Position numbers and translations under genes: made by a program | Part shown: positions 1 to 8,657 of the stretch, one piece after another | How the letters are laid out: every line of letters starts with the position of its first letter | Position numbering within the stretch: position 1 is the stretch's first letter | Notes under the pieces: model-generated | The model's input: only the letters and a program-made list of their open reading frames with translations | Databases searched by the model: none | What the model was told of the DNA's origin: nothing | Assembly (NCBI GenBank): GCA_963838375.1 | Contig: CAWIQY010000012.1 | Coordinates: 27,816 to 91,815, forward strand | DNA length: 64,000 nt | DNA from: DVED01 sp963838375 | GTDB lineage: Bacteria > Cyanobacteriota > Cyanobacteriia > Cyanobacteriales > Geitlerinemataceae | Direction of reading: 5' to 3'

Positions 1-831
1 ATGTTTGACGGTATCGACTCGCAGCACGTCTACCCCGCGATCGAGCCATTGTTTAATCGCCGATGTAATATAGTTGCGGTACTCGATATTATTTTCATTA
101 AAGGTAGCAAGTCCCGCTAACTCGCAGTTCTGGACTTGCCATTCGTCTTCCCAATTGGTGACTTCGCCGTAATGGTGATACCAGTTATTCGTATCGTTGT
201 TAAAATCGGCAATTTTTACGCCGTCGTCGTAGAGTTCGCCTTTAACACCGCTGAAATCTGGATTGCTGTGGTTGCAGACGATATCGAGAACCAACTTCAT
301 GTTGCGTTTGTGCAGTTCTTCGATGAGACGATCGAAGGTGGTATTTCGATCGTCTTGAGTTTCATTCAACGAGGGATTTTCATCTTTACCGATAAAACGG
401 GGATTGATTCGTTTGAAATCCTTCGTCCAATATCCATGAATGGCGGCTTGTTCGACGAACAATTCCTCAACTTGCTCGAATAAAGGCGTTAACCACAGCG
501 CGGTGACACCCAAATTTTTCAAGTAATCCAGCTTGTCGATAACACCCTGCAAATCTCCTCCCCAATACAGTCCCCAATTCTTTCTCTCAGGGTCGTAGAG
601 TTCGGGGTTGGGTCCTCCGCTATTATCTGGATCGCCGTCATAGAAGCGATCGACTACAATAAAATAAATTGTTTCTTGGCGAAATTCAATATCGCGAGTG
701 TAGAGAAACTCCAGATCGATATCGCTTTCCGATCTTTCTTCTCGGACGAGGCTGTCAATTTCCTCCTCAACCTTGGGTTGGCTCGTTTTATACTGGTCAG
801 ACGAGAACTGAGAGGGAGGCGTGGAGACCAT
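1..831 (-). CDS. Alpha-amylase family (GH13) protein, partial
   Basis: This is the N-terminal 277 residues of a glycoside hydrolase family 13 enzyme; the rest lies beyond the left edge. The start is the ATG at 829-831. After a polar leader of about 55 residues the (beta/alpha)8 barrel begins with the motif IYFIVVDRFYDGD. Region I follows (VLDIVCNH), and the last visible residues, VLRVDTVKH, are GH13 region II with the catalytic Asp nucleophile. The family hydrolyses or rearranges alpha-1,4-glucans. The general acid and the third acidic residue are not in the window, so substrate preference cannot be judged. There is no obvious signal peptide. It is transcribed away from the DUF2949 gene. Confidence 0.9.
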   Translation of the reverse strand, partial: MVSTPPSQFSSDQYKTSQPKVEEEIDSLVREERSESDIDLEFLYTRDIEFRQETIYFIVVDRFYDGDPDNSGGPNPELYDPERKNWGLYWGGDLQGVIDKLDYLKNLGVTALWLTPLFEQVEELFVEQAAIHGYWTKDFKRINPRFIGKDENPSLNETQDDRNTTFDRLIEELHKRNMKLVLDIVCNHSNPDFSGVKGELYDDGVKIADFNNDTNNWYHHYGEVTNWEDEWQVQNCELAGLATFNENNIEYRNYITSAIKQWLDRGVDVLRVDTVKH

Positions 832-1122
832 ATTTTTCGGTGATATTAAATAGGTGGATACCCTAAACGAATCCGTTAGTTGCGCAATACGACGCTGAAA
901 TCTTTTGAGCGTCTTGCTTATAAATTTACCGTATTGTCCATCACATTCTACCTGCGGTCAACTGAGATGGATCTCTACCCTAAGAGAGAGGAGGCATCGA
1001 GATTTCTCTAGCTTGGGGTTGATTCTTTGACTTGAGGCGATCGCCTAGGATAGGCGTTATTGAAGCCTGATGGCTTTATCCCGGTCATACTTTTAGCTTC
1101 CTTCCTCACGGCAAAGTTTACT

Positions 1123-1323
1123 ATGAAATCACCTGTTTCAGATCAGTTCGTCAACTTTCTCAAAAACGAACTCCAGCTTTCTCCGAACTCGATCGCCCTA
1201 GCCATGCGCCACAAACCGCAAATATTCAGCCATTTTCCTTTAGTTCTTTGGCAATACGGACTTATTACCTTAGATCAACTCGAACGGATTTGGGACTGGT
1301 GGGAAACCTATTCAGTTGGATAA
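1123..1323 (+). CDS. DUF2949 family small protein
   Basis: This 66-residue protein matches the pattern of the cyanobacterial DUF2949 family. It has an N-terminal Phe-rich helix (QFVNFLKNEL), then a stretch of the form ALRH/AMRHK, and the family-typical C-terminal block LWQYGLITLDQLERIWDW. An in-frame upstream start at 1060 exists, but the added 21 residues do not look like the family, so the ATG at 1123 is preferred. The function of the family is unknown. No operon partner is visible; the next gene starts 86 bases downstream. Confidence 0.75.
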   Translation: MKSPVSDQFVNFLKNELQLSPNSIALAMRHKPQIFSHFPLVLWQYGLITLDQLERIWDWWETYSVG

Positions 1324-1409
1324 ACTCTGAATAAGTTTTTTTTCAGAGAAAAAGAATATTTTATACGTCTGATATCTTTCTTGACAAATATCAATTAATT
1401 AAGACTTAA

Positions 1410-1868
1410 ATGAATAATTTAGTGACTTTGGCTCCCGAACTATGTGATAACTATCGCAAGTCTCTGAAAATTTTATGTCGGGCAATCTCTCTTTCTAGTG
1501 GGGAGTTTTCGTTAATTTTAGCCCACTGTAATAATCCATCTCAACGCCAAGAACTGGTAAAAGAATTAAGAGATCGATCGAGTGTTCCCGTTCGGGCGAT
1601 GGTATTGCCTAATACAACCCAGACTATTTATACTTCAATTTACGATCGTCTCAATGGTCAACAACCATCAGCACTGACTATCTTGGGTTTAGAGTCTGTT
1701 CGCTCTCTTGATGAGGCTCTCATTTCTGCTAACTTTGTGAGAAACGAATTCCGCAAACAGTTTCCCTTCCCTTTAATCATTTGGGTCACGGATACAGTCT
1801 TACGAAAAATGATGCGATTAGCACCGGATCTAGAAAGTTGGGCGATGTTACCGATCGACTTTACCTAA
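1410..1868 (+). CDS. Truncated N-terminal module of a cyanobacterial TPR/NTPase-type protein
   Basis: This 152-residue protein resembles the N-terminal module found at the front of long cyanobacterial TPR or NTPase proteins. Its features are an opening helix, a Rossmann-like segment (SLILAHCNNPSQRQELVKEL), a middle block ending in LTILGLESV, and the typical close FPLIIWVTDTVLRKMMRLAPDLESW. In the long proteins this module is followed by an ATPase or TPR region. Here a stop comes 9 residues after the last motif, and the next 26 bases lead into a convergent gene. It could be a stand-alone version or a relic. The assignment rests on recalled family patterns. Confidence 0.5.
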   Translation: MNNLVTLAPELCDNYRKSLKILCRAISLSSGEFSLILAHCNNPSQRQELVKELRDRSSVPVRAMVLPNTTQTIYTSIYDRLNGQQPSALTILGLESVRSLDEALISANFVRNEFRKQFPFPLIIWVTDTVLRKMMRLAPDLESWAMLPIDFT

Positions 1869-1893
1869 CACCCAGATATAACCTTTTAAGAGC

Positions 1894-2580
1894 CTATTCT
1901 AATTCAATGCCTTGTTGACGCAGTTTTTCTACTAAAGTATTATACCGTTGTTTTTCGACTTCTATTTTGGCGATCGCTTCTTCTGCGCGTTGTTTCTCCT
2001 GTTCTCGCAATTGAGCCAATTCCACAGAAGTTAAAAATCGCTCTTTATCCGATCGGTAAATTTCTAAAGTTTCTGTTAACGCAAACCGAATTCCCAATCG
2101 CGGACTCACCCAACTGTCGATCGTTTCAATCCGTTCCAACCAATCTCCCGATCGACTTAATCCCACTAATTCATTATCATCAGGATCGTAAATATAATAT
2201 TCTTCTACACCATAGCGTTGATAAAATAGCAGCTTCTCTGCCATTTTTCCAGCACGATTTCCGGGTGACAAAATCTCAAAGACCACTTGAGGCGCAATAT
2301 TATCTTCCTCCCATTGTTTGTACGATCCTCTGTCCCCTTTCGGTCGATCGAAGACCACCATCACGTCTGGCGCTTGGCGGATTTTATTCTCACCTTGTAC
2401 CGGATACCAAAACAGGTCGCCTGCGACGAATACGTTCGGATCATTTGCAAATAAAATTTCAAGATTTTCTTTAATTAAAACAATCCATCGAAACTGTTTG
2501 GTGTTATCCGACATCGGTTGTCCGTCGCTGTCTGGGTAGATAATTTCTGAGAGAAATTCAGAAGAAAGTTGTTGCACCAT
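1894..2580 (-). CDS. Uma2 family (DUF820) putative endonuclease-fold protein
   Basis: This 228-residue protein belongs to the Uma2/DUF820 family, whose members adopt a PD-(D/E)XK nuclease-like fold and are hugely expanded in cyanobacteria. The core motifs are visible: QAPDVMVVFDRPKG (the conserved PDv segment), then VVFEILSPGNRAGKMAEKLLFYQRYGVEEYYIYDP. The C-terminal 50 residues are a charged coiled coil (QLREQEKQRAEEAIAKIE). The ATG at 2578-2580 is preferred over an upstream TTG. The biochemical role of the family is not established. It follows the GmrSD remnant 9 bases away on the same strand. Confidence 0.85.
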   Translation of the reverse strand: MVQQLSSEFLSEIIYPDSDGQPMSDNTKQFRWIVLIKENLEILFANDPNVFVAGDLFWYPVQGENKIRQAPDVMVVFDRPKGDRGSYKQWEEDNIAPQVVFEILSPGNRAGKMAEKLLFYQRYGVEEYYIYDPDDNELVGLSRSGDWLERIETIDSWVSPRLGIRFALTETLEIYRSDKERFLTSVELAQLREQEKQRAEEAIAKIEVEKQRYNTLVEKLRQQGIELE

Positions 2581-2589
2581 ATTTTTCAA

Positions 2590-2887
2590 TTATCCCCATT
2601 CTTGCTTTGCCCATTCGATTAGCCTATCCTCTCGTTCCTTTACAGCGTCTAGATTCCAATCATCTTTTTCGAGAATTTCATCAATTAACTTTTGTTTGCA
2701 AACAGACCACGGTTGACATGAAATGTCGGCGATCGGTTTGGGTGCGCGCTAATTTTTCAATATCTCCAAATAAATCTTTACGTTGTTTGGTTTCCCAACT
2801 ATAAGCTCTCTGGTAGTCGGGAATTCTAAACAGTCTTCCTTGTAACAATTTGTCTAAAGTTAGATTCTCAGGACGAATGCTCATCAA
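2590..2887 (-). pseudogene. GmrSD-type (DUF262/DUF1524) remnant
   Basis: The first about 65 codons encode the start of a DUF262 (GmrS-like) domain with the diagnostic IPDYQRAYSW motif and the following KQRKDLFGDIEKL and RRHFMSTVV segments. About 20 codons further on, in another frame, comes a sequence ending DDWNLDAVKEREDRLIEWAK then QEW and stop, which is the typical tail of the DUF1524 half of these proteins. Full-length members are about 500-700 residues, so roughly the whole centre, including the HNH-like DHxxP motif, is gone. This is a genuine internal deletion. GmrSD enzymes restrict modified phage DNA, so this is the scar of a lost Type IV restriction gene. Confidence 0.75.
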
Positions 2888-2973
2888 TAAATCTCATCCA
2901 TGCAAGCTTTGACTCTATTGTATTGCCTGTTTCTCGATCTGCATTGCCACCGAAAACTCGATTAGACCATTAC

Positions 2974-4503
2974 TTATCCCCGACGCAAACACCCGATCGC
3001 TTCCAGCAATCCCCGCGCCTTATTCAACGTTTCTTCATACTCCAACTCGGGCACAGAATCTGCGACCAATCCGGCGCCCGCTTGCACCGAAACTGTCTGT
3101 TTTCCCGCCTCATCTCGCCGCACTACCATCGTCCGAATCGTGATGGCACTATTAAGCTGTCCTTCAAAATCGTAGTAACCGTAAACCCCAGAATAGGGCC
3201 CGCGACGGCAGGGTTCTAACTCGTGGATAATCTCCATCGCCCGAATTTTCGGCGCACCGCTAACCGTTCCCGCCGGGAAACAAGCTTTGAGCAAATCCCA
3301 CGCCGTTTTTGACCCTTCCAGTTTGCCAACAACATTACTGACAATGTGCATGACGTGAGAATAGCGCTCGATCGCCATCAATTGGTCAACGCGCACCGTT
3401 CCTTTTTCACAAACCCGTCCGAGATCGTTGCGTCCCAAATCCACTAACATCACGTGCTCGGCAACTTCTTTGGGATCTTGGAGCAATTCTTCGCCTAATG
3501 CTATATCTTCGCCCTGGGTTTTCCCTCGGCGGCGGGTTCCGGCGATCGGGCGGACTGTGGCAATTTTACCCCCTTCCGGCGCGAGTTCTGCTTTGACCAT
3601 CACTTCCGGACTCGATCCGATCAACTGCCACTCGTTGAAGTTGAAATACGCCATGTAGGGAGACGGATTGATCAGTCGCAGAGAGCGATACAGCAAAAAC
3701 GGATCGCCGCTATATTCCGTCGCCAACCGCTGAGAAATGACAACTTGGAAGATATCCCCAGCTTTGATGTAATCTTTAGCTTTGAGAACGCTTTGGCAAA
3801 ATTTGGCTTGAGTGGTGTTGCTGGTGTAGGGAAGTTTGTCTTTCTCTTGCTGGGGAGAAACCCATTCCATCACAGTGTTTTGAGGCGAGAGCGGTAATTG
3901 GAGTTTGTCTACAATTTGCGTCACCCGATCGCAGGCTTCCTGGTAAGCAGCCGCCAGATCCACATCCGGATCGCGCAAATCGGCATAGGCGATCGCCCAA
4001 ATTTTACGCTGTACTTGATCGAAAATCAACAGTCGATCGACCTGCATCCACAACCCATCGGGTAAATCTTCTTCTTCTGGGGGATAGATAGAAACCCGAG
4101 GTTCGATCCAATGAATCAGTTCGTATCCCCAAAAGCCAAACAACCCACCGATTCCCGCCGGTAGTTGCGGCAACTTCACGGGATGAAACGGCGCCAGACA
4201 TTGGGATAACACCTCAAACGGATTGCCTTCAAACTGTTCTTCCCGTCCGTCGCGATAAATTTGAGTCGTCGTGTTTCCCCTCGCCGACAACACCCACAAT
4301 GGATCGCACCCGAGAAAGCTGTAGCGTCCCAGTTTCTCGCCACCTTCGACGGATTCCAATAAAAAACTGTAAGGCTGACCCGCACACACTTTGTACCACG
4401 CGGATACAGGCGTTTCTAGATCCGCCACCCACTCCTGATAGACCGGAACGAAGTTACCTTGTCCGGCGAGTTGGGAAAATTCGGTGAAATCGGGAAAAAT
4501 CAT
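2974..4503 (-). CDS. trpE: Anthranilate synthase component I
   Basis: This 509-residue enzyme makes anthranilate from chorismate (with glutamine via TrpG), the first committed step of tryptophan synthesis. The N-terminal domain (about 1-190) carries the regulatory region with the LLESVEGGEKLGRYSFLG motif that forms the tryptophan-binding site. The chorismate-binding catalytic domain follows, with KDYIKAGDIFQVVISQR, TVRPIAGTRRRGKTQGED, DLGRNDLGRVCEKGTV, and FPAGTVSGAPKIRAMEII. Length and motifs are complete. It lies downstream of psaD on the same strand with a 224-base gap. No leader peptide or attenuator was identified. The upstream gap contains short direct repeats of AGGAGTTCC near 4509-4545. 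Confidence 0.96.
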   Translation of the reverse strand: MIFPDFTEFSQLAGQGNFVPVYQEWVADLETPVSAWYKVCAGQPYSFLLESVEGGEKLGRYSFLGCDPLWVLSARGNTTTQIYRDGREEQFEGNPFEVLSQCLAPFHPVKLPQLPAGIGGLFGFWGYELIHWIEPRVSIYPPEEEDLPDGLWMQVDRLLIFDQVQRKIWAIAYADLRDPDVDLAAAYQEACDRVTQIVDKLQLPLSPQNTVMEWVSPQQEKDKLPYTSNTTQAKFCQSVLKAKDYIKAGDIFQVVISQRLATEYSGDPFLLYRSLRLINPSPYMAYFNFNEWQLIGSSPEVMVKAELAPEGGKIATVRPIAGTRRRGKTQGEDIALGEELLQDPKEVAEHVMLVDLGRNDLGRVCEKGTVRVDQLMAIERYSHVMHIVSNVVGKLEGSKTAWDLLKACFPAGTVSGAPKIRAMEIIHELEPCRRGPYSGVYGYYDFEGQLNSAITIRTMVVRRDEAGKQTVSVQAGAGLVADSVPELEYEETLNKARGLLEAIGCLRRG

Positions 4504-4727
4504 GGATTGAGGAGGAGTAGCAGGAGTTCCAGGAGTTCCAGGAGTTCAGGAGAGTAACTGATAACTAATAACTCATTCCCAACTCCAAACTCCTAACTCA
4601 AAATTTTAGCGGGAAAGGGTGTTAAGGGAATGAAGAAAAAGCCGTTGCCATACAAATTTTGGATGGGTTTTGTCTTTTCCCCGCGCTCCCACACCCTTTC
4701 CCGATCGACAATGTGGATTGTCTCGAG

Positions 4728-5156
4728 CTAGACTTCGTAAGTTTCTTTACCGCTGAATTTCACGGAAGAGGGATTGGGATTGTTCCCAATCTTACGAGCC
4801 AGGGTGTTGACTTGTTCGCGACCTTCATTGACCTTTTCAGGGAAGACGCCATCTTTGGGATGGAGGTACTCGGTTTCGCCGGAGGCATAAATCCGGGAAA
4901 TTTTGTAGTCCTCAATTTTGGGCTTGAATTTTGTCCGCAACTGACTTCCCAACGCCAAGCATTGTTCCTTGCGAGCCAGATAGAGCAAGTTTTCGCCCTC
5001 GTTCATGATTGCCGCACCACCGGTAGGCATTTCAAACACTTGTTCCTTGGAGCTTGTCCAAGTAATCGCGTATTTTTCTTCAATGTCTGCTTTGGCTAAT
5101 AAGCCACCCGTGCTGCCGCCGAATATCGGAGCTTTTCCAGTTAGTTCTTCTGCCAT
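4728..5156 (-). CDS. psaD: Photosystem I reaction center subunit II (PsaD)
   Basis: This 142-residue stromal-side extrinsic subunit of photosystem I docks ferredoxin and flavodoxin and stabilises PsaC. It is full length. It opens MAEELTGKAPIFGGSTGG and holds the conserved basic ferredoxin-interaction region (ARKEQCLALGSQLRTKFKPK, then YKISRIYASGETEYLHPKDG), ending FSGKETYEV. There is no targeting sequence, as expected for a cytoplasm-facing subunit. A probable HLR1 element sits about 62 bases upstream. The two ferredoxin genes near 16 kb encode its likely electron-transfer partners. Assignment is very secure. Confidence 0.98.
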   Translation of the reverse strand: MAEELTGKAPIFGGSTGGLLAKADIEEKYAITWTSSKEQVFEMPTGGAAIMNEGENLLYLARKEQCLALGSQLRTKFKPKIEDYKISRIYASGETEYLHPKDGVFPEKVNEGREQVNTLARKIGNNPNPSSVKFSGKETYEV

Positions 5157-5218
5157 AAAGTGTTCTCACAAATGGTTTGATGGCATCCTATCACTCAGAC
5201 CTAGCCTCCCGACTCACT

Positions 5219-5234
5219 TGTCAACAAATGTAAC
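5219..5234 (-). promoter_or_regulatory. Probable HLR1 (RpaB-binding) element upstream of psaD
   Basis: Read on the minus strand the site is GTTACATTTGTTGACA. This fits the HLR1 direct repeat (G/T)TTACA-N4-(T/A)TTACA with one mismatch in the second half-site. HLR1 is bound by the response regulator RpaB and controls high-light repression of photosystem I genes. Its place 63-78 bases upstream of the psaD start suits a promoter-proximal site. RpaB itself is not in this window. Confidence 0.5.
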
Positions 5235-5272
5235 AGTCTGTCATGGAGTGGTGGGGCTTTGGCAATCACCCA

Positions 5273-7306
5273 TTAGCCATTATCAATGACCCTCTTTCGC
5301 GTTTTGCGGGTTGCCTTTTCTGGGGGCTTGTTGTCTTTGGGGGATTCGGTCGCCGCGATCGGGATGGTAAAGTGAAATTGACTGCCACGATCCTTGCCGT
5401 CGGAATTTGCCCAAATGTGTCCGCCCCAGCGCCCGACGATCTGTCGGCAAATCGCCAGTCCCAAACCCGTGCCGCCGGTGGTGCGACGTAGGGCACCTTC
5501 TTCTTGGTAGAAGCGATCGAAAATGATTTCGAGACGGTCGGGTTCGATCCCGCGCCCGGTATCGGCAACCGTCACTTCCAACATTCGATCGCCGTTCGGT
5601 TGGGCAACGATCGTCACCCGTTGATTCGAGGGGGTGAACTTGCAGGCATTATCGAGCAATTTTCCCAGCACTTGCACCAGCCACTCCCCGTCTGCTTGTA
5701 CCAGGGGTAAATCCGGGGAAACTCGCGCCGAAATCTGGGGTAATTCTTCTCCCGGCGATGGACGAGCGCGAACGCTACTGAGGGCTAAATCCACACATTC
5801 TTGCAGCATCAGCGATTCGAGATTCCACTCCACACGACCGCTTTCGAGCTTGGATAAAATCAGGAAGTCTTGAACCAGTTCGCTCAATCGATCGGTATCA
5901 GACAAAGCCGTATTCAGCATCACCTGCTGCACTTCTTGGGGCATATCCGGCTCGCTTGCCAGACTTTCCAAACACACTCGAATCGTCGAGAGAGGCGTTC
6001 GCAATTCGTGTCCGGTGATGGCGATCAAGTTGCTGCGAGTGCGTTCTAGGGCTTCGAGTTGCCGGTTGAGATCTTCGAGGTGAGCATAGGTTTCCGCTTG
6101 AATCAACGCTACTCCCACTTGATTAGCGATCGCCTCAACCAGTGCCAGTTGGTCGTTTCCCCAGGACTGAGAACAAGCTTTGCATTGGTGCAGTTCGATC
6201 GTTCCCAAAATTTGCTCGCGATACACGACAGGAACCACCAGCCAGGCTTCTATTTGCCAGCGTTTCACCAAGTCCCGAAAGCAAGAATCCTGACATCGAG
6301 CATCTTCTTCCATCGACTGCGGATTGTGCGTGTTTTCGATGACGACTCGTCCTCGATTCTCAACTACGGCTTGAAATACGGGATTGGTTTGCAAGGGCCA
6401 AGTTTGTCCGGCGAGGGAACTGACTTTGCTGCCGAGATACTCATGAGAAATGGTGGCTGTGGCATCGGTCGCTTTGCAGCGGTAAATCATGCAGCGACAA
6501 ACGTTCAAGGATTGTCCCAGTTCTTGAGTAGCCACCTCCAAGATTTCCTCGGGGTCGAGAGAAGCCCGAATGGCACCGGCGATCGAATTGACCAGCCGTT
6601 CTTTGCGTTCCTGAGAGGAGATGGCGCGATAGGCTTTGAGCAACTTATATTGACCGGCTTGTAAATAGGTCACCAGGCGTTCGGCAAACGGATCGAGGTT
6701 CAAGTCCGAGGCGGTGGGGTTCTCGGACAGGGATCGATCGATACCGTAGACAGTTCGCGCTTCCCCGATTTTCGTCGCCAGTTCCGGTCGATAAACCAAA
6801 ATGCGATCGAGCATTCTGGCTGCTGCATGAACGCTCACTTGGCGATCGAAAGTCCAAATGCCTTCAAATCGCCGTGATGAGTCGAGATCGATCGGCGTGT
6901 CTTTCAATCCTGGGGTTTGGCGATCGTTCATTCGTTCCCGACAAAGCAAACAAATCCCATAGGTCTGACCCAAAACCACCAAATGCCATTCTTGATGCAA
7001 AGCGTCACCGGGATCGAAGGCAATCATTTCGTACAGGCCCGATCGATTGGTGAAATCCGTCTCGGGAGCCGCCAGAACGTACACTTGGGATGTCACCTGT
7101 GCAATCCGCATATAGCGACGGGTTTCCATCCGATAAAACCGCTCTCGTTGGAAATTGGCAATGACCAAGGGTGCGTCATCTCCAGCCAATACCCGATCTT
7201 CCATGGCATGAGAGAGCGCCGTTAAAGAAGATTTGAAATAGATTTGAGGTCGTAGTTGAGGCAGGGCTTGCAGCAACTCTTCCAATATGGAAGTGGTAAT
7301 CCTCAT
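5273..7306 (-). CDS. DICT-GAF sensor histidine kinase
   Basis: This roughly 677-residue soluble sensor kinase starts at the ATG at 7304-7306, which opens the DICT domain directly (MRITTSILEELLQALPQLRP); an in-frame start 72 bases upstream is possible. The order is a DICT sensory domain (about 1-200, with the motif VLAAPETDF), a GAF domain (about 235-400), a coiled coil, a HisKA domain with H-box ITGHELRTPLSTIRVC, and a HATPase domain with N-box LLDNACKFTP, G1 DTGRGIE and G2 GTGLGLAICRQIVG. No membrane segment is seen. The C-tail is a basic, lysine-rich extension. The cognate regulator is not adjacent. The ligand of the DICT domain is unknown. Confidence 0.9.
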   Translation of the reverse strand: MRITTSILEELLQALPQLRPQIYFKSSLTALSHAMEDRVLAGDDAPLVIANFQRERFYRMETRRYMRIAQVTSQVYVLAAPETDFTNRSGLYEMIAFDPGDALHQEWHLVVLGQTYGICLLCRERMNDRQTPGLKDTPIDLDSSRRFEGIWTFDRQVSVHAAARMLDRILVYRPELATKIGEARTVYGIDRSLSENPTASDLNLDPFAERLVTYLQAGQYKLLKAYRAISSQERKERLVNSIAGAIRASLDPEEILEVATQELGQSLNVCRCMIYRCKATDATATISHEYLGSKVSSLAGQTWPLQTNPVFQAVVENRGRVVIENTHNPQSMEEDARCQDSCFRDLVKRWQIEAWLVVPVVYREQILGTIELHQCKACSQSWGNDQLALVEAIANQVGVALIQAETYAHLEDLNRQLEALERTRSNLIAITGHELRTPLSTIRVCLESLASEPDMPQEVQQVMLNTALSDTDRLSELVQDFLILSKLESGRVEWNLESLMLQECVDLALSSVRARPSPGEELPQISARVSPDLPLVQADGEWLVQVLGKLLDNACKFTPSNQRVTIVAQPNGDRMLEVTVADTGRGIEPDRLEIIFDRFYQEEGALRRTTGGTGLGLAICRQIVGRWGGHIWANSDGKDRGSQFHFTIPIAATESPKDNKPPEKATRKTRKRVIDNG

Positions 7307-7505
7307 TGATGATTCTCGATCGTCCAATGTATTTAGAATCCCCAACTTGGCGAGGTGGGACATCGGGTAGCATCGCACTGCCTCCTGAGTTCCCGATCGT
7401 CGAGCCTATTTCTACCTTACCTGAAACTGGGTATTGGTTATTGGTTATTGGGGCAAAGCATTCGGGAGCGTGATTCATCGGTAAAGCGATAATCTGTTGC
7501 CCGTT

Positions 7506-7538
7506 GGCGAAGCATAAGTGCTGCGGTTATGCTTCGCC
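7506..7538. repeat. Perfect inverted repeat, GGCGAAGCATAA type
   Basis: Arms GGCGAAGCATAA (7506-7517) and TTATGCTTCGCC (7527-7538) pair perfectly around a 9-base loop. It lies 20 bases beyond the msrP stop, where it could act as a terminator, although no T-run follows. The GGCGAAGC core recurs in the element at 20308-20378, so it is likely one of a family of dispersed palindromes. Confidence 0.6.
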
Positions 7539-7557
7539 CCTACTCTAGCTGGTTACC

Positions 7558-8541
7558 TTAAGCACTGTACAAATTGGCGACATATTCGCCATAGCCGTTG
7601 TAGGGTAACGTCGGCACTCGTTCCCAAGACAACACAGAACCTGGACTGACGACTCGTTCCGTTGCCTGAGACCATCGGGGATGGGGTTGGGTGGGGTTAA
7701 CATTTGCCTCGAAACCGTACTCAGAGGGGATGAGGGTATTCCAATAAGTCGCGGGTTGGTCTTTAACAAACTCAATTTTGACGATCGACTTTGCCCCTTT
7801 AAACCCATATTTCCACGGAACCACCATCCGAATGGGCGCGCCATGCTGTTTGGGCAAGGTATGACCGTAAATCCCCGTCGCAAAAAAAGCCAAATCGTTC
7901 GCCATTTCTTCGATTCGCAGTCCTTCGGTATAGGGCCACGGCAAGCTGGCGGGTCGCCAACCGGGTCCCGTGGTAATTTTAGGGTCGTAGAAGGAGGTAA
8001 AGCGGACGAATTTAGCCTCGGAAGTGGGTTCTACGTCTTCTAGGAGCAACCGCATGGGAAAGCCCGCCCAAGGCACAACCATCGCCCAGGCTTCCACGCA
8101 ACGAAAACGATAAATCCGTTCTTCGCTCTTGAATTTGCGTTGTAAGTCTTCCAAGTCGTAAGTTTTGGGATTTTTCACCAATCCCGTCACTTCAACTTTC
8201 CAATCGTCGGTGGGCAAGGCTTGAGCCTCGCGCCAGATCGACTTGTTGCCGCCAAACTCGTAAAAGTTATTATAGCGAGCGGCGAGATCTTGTTGAGTCA
8301 CCGGACGATCGACTTCGGCAAAGAGTGGATTACGATCGAGTTTACCCAGGCGAACAGTTCCGGCGGTGGGCGAACTGGGACGGCTTCCCGAATTGCTCTG
8401 GCAACCGGTTAACGACAGGGCTGCGGCACTCACTCCCGCGCCGATAGTGGCTTTGAGGAAGCGACGGCGATTGAGAAATACATTTTCTGGGGTAATTGTA
8501 TTTTCGGAAATTGCCCAGGAGGGGGAGACTCGAAATAGCAT
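7558..8541 (-). CDS. msrP: Protein-methionine-sulfoxide reductase catalytic subunit MsrP (YedY family)
   Basis: This 327-residue molybdoenzyme of the YedY/sulfite-oxidase fold repairs oxidised methionines in periplasmic proteins. A twin-arginine signal is visible (RRRFLKAT at 25-32, then a hydrophobic stretch ending LTGC at 44-47). The molybdenum-ligating Cys is in RFRCVEAW (about residue 148). Other family blocks are NKSIWREAQALPTDDW, the WRPASLPWPYTEGL segment and the KQHGAPIRMVVPWKYGFK block. The heme-membrane partner MsrQ is not adjacent, so electrons must come from an unlinked partner. The Cys after the hydrophobic stretch might alternatively make this a lipoprotein. Confidence 0.93.
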   Translation of the reverse strand: MLFRVSPSWAISENTITPENVFLNRRRFLKATIGAGVSAAALSLTGCQSNSGSRPSSPTAGTVRLGKLDRNPLFAEVDRPVTQQDLAARYNNFYEFGGNKSIWREAQALPTDDWKVEVTGLVKNPKTYDLEDLQRKFKSEERIYRFRCVEAWAMVVPWAGFPMRLLLEDVEPTSEAKFVRFTSFYDPKITTGPGWRPASLPWPYTEGLRIEEMANDLAFFATGIYGHTLPKQHGAPIRMVVPWKYGFKGAKSIVKIEFVKDQPATYWNTLIPSEYGFEANVNPTQPHPRWSQATERVVSPGSVLSWERVPTLPYNGYGEYVANLYSA

Positions 8542-8657
8542 TATTTATCACTCGCCTGTGTAGAAAGAATCGATCGCTTTATTCATTTTATTTTAGTGAT
8601 TCCTGGGATATAGCCCAAGGTAAAGAGAGAAAGAGTTTCACCCGACACGCCGCACTC

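Noticed and set aside
4509..4545. Direct repeats of AGGAGTTCC upstream of trpE
   Set aside because: Only about three imperfect copies of a simple sequence; similar spacer repeats occur elsewhere (for example 61160-61260), so no regulatory claim is made.
6059..6664. A 201-codon plus-strand frame
   Set aside because: Antisense to the DICT-GAF histidine kinase and low in protein-like composition.
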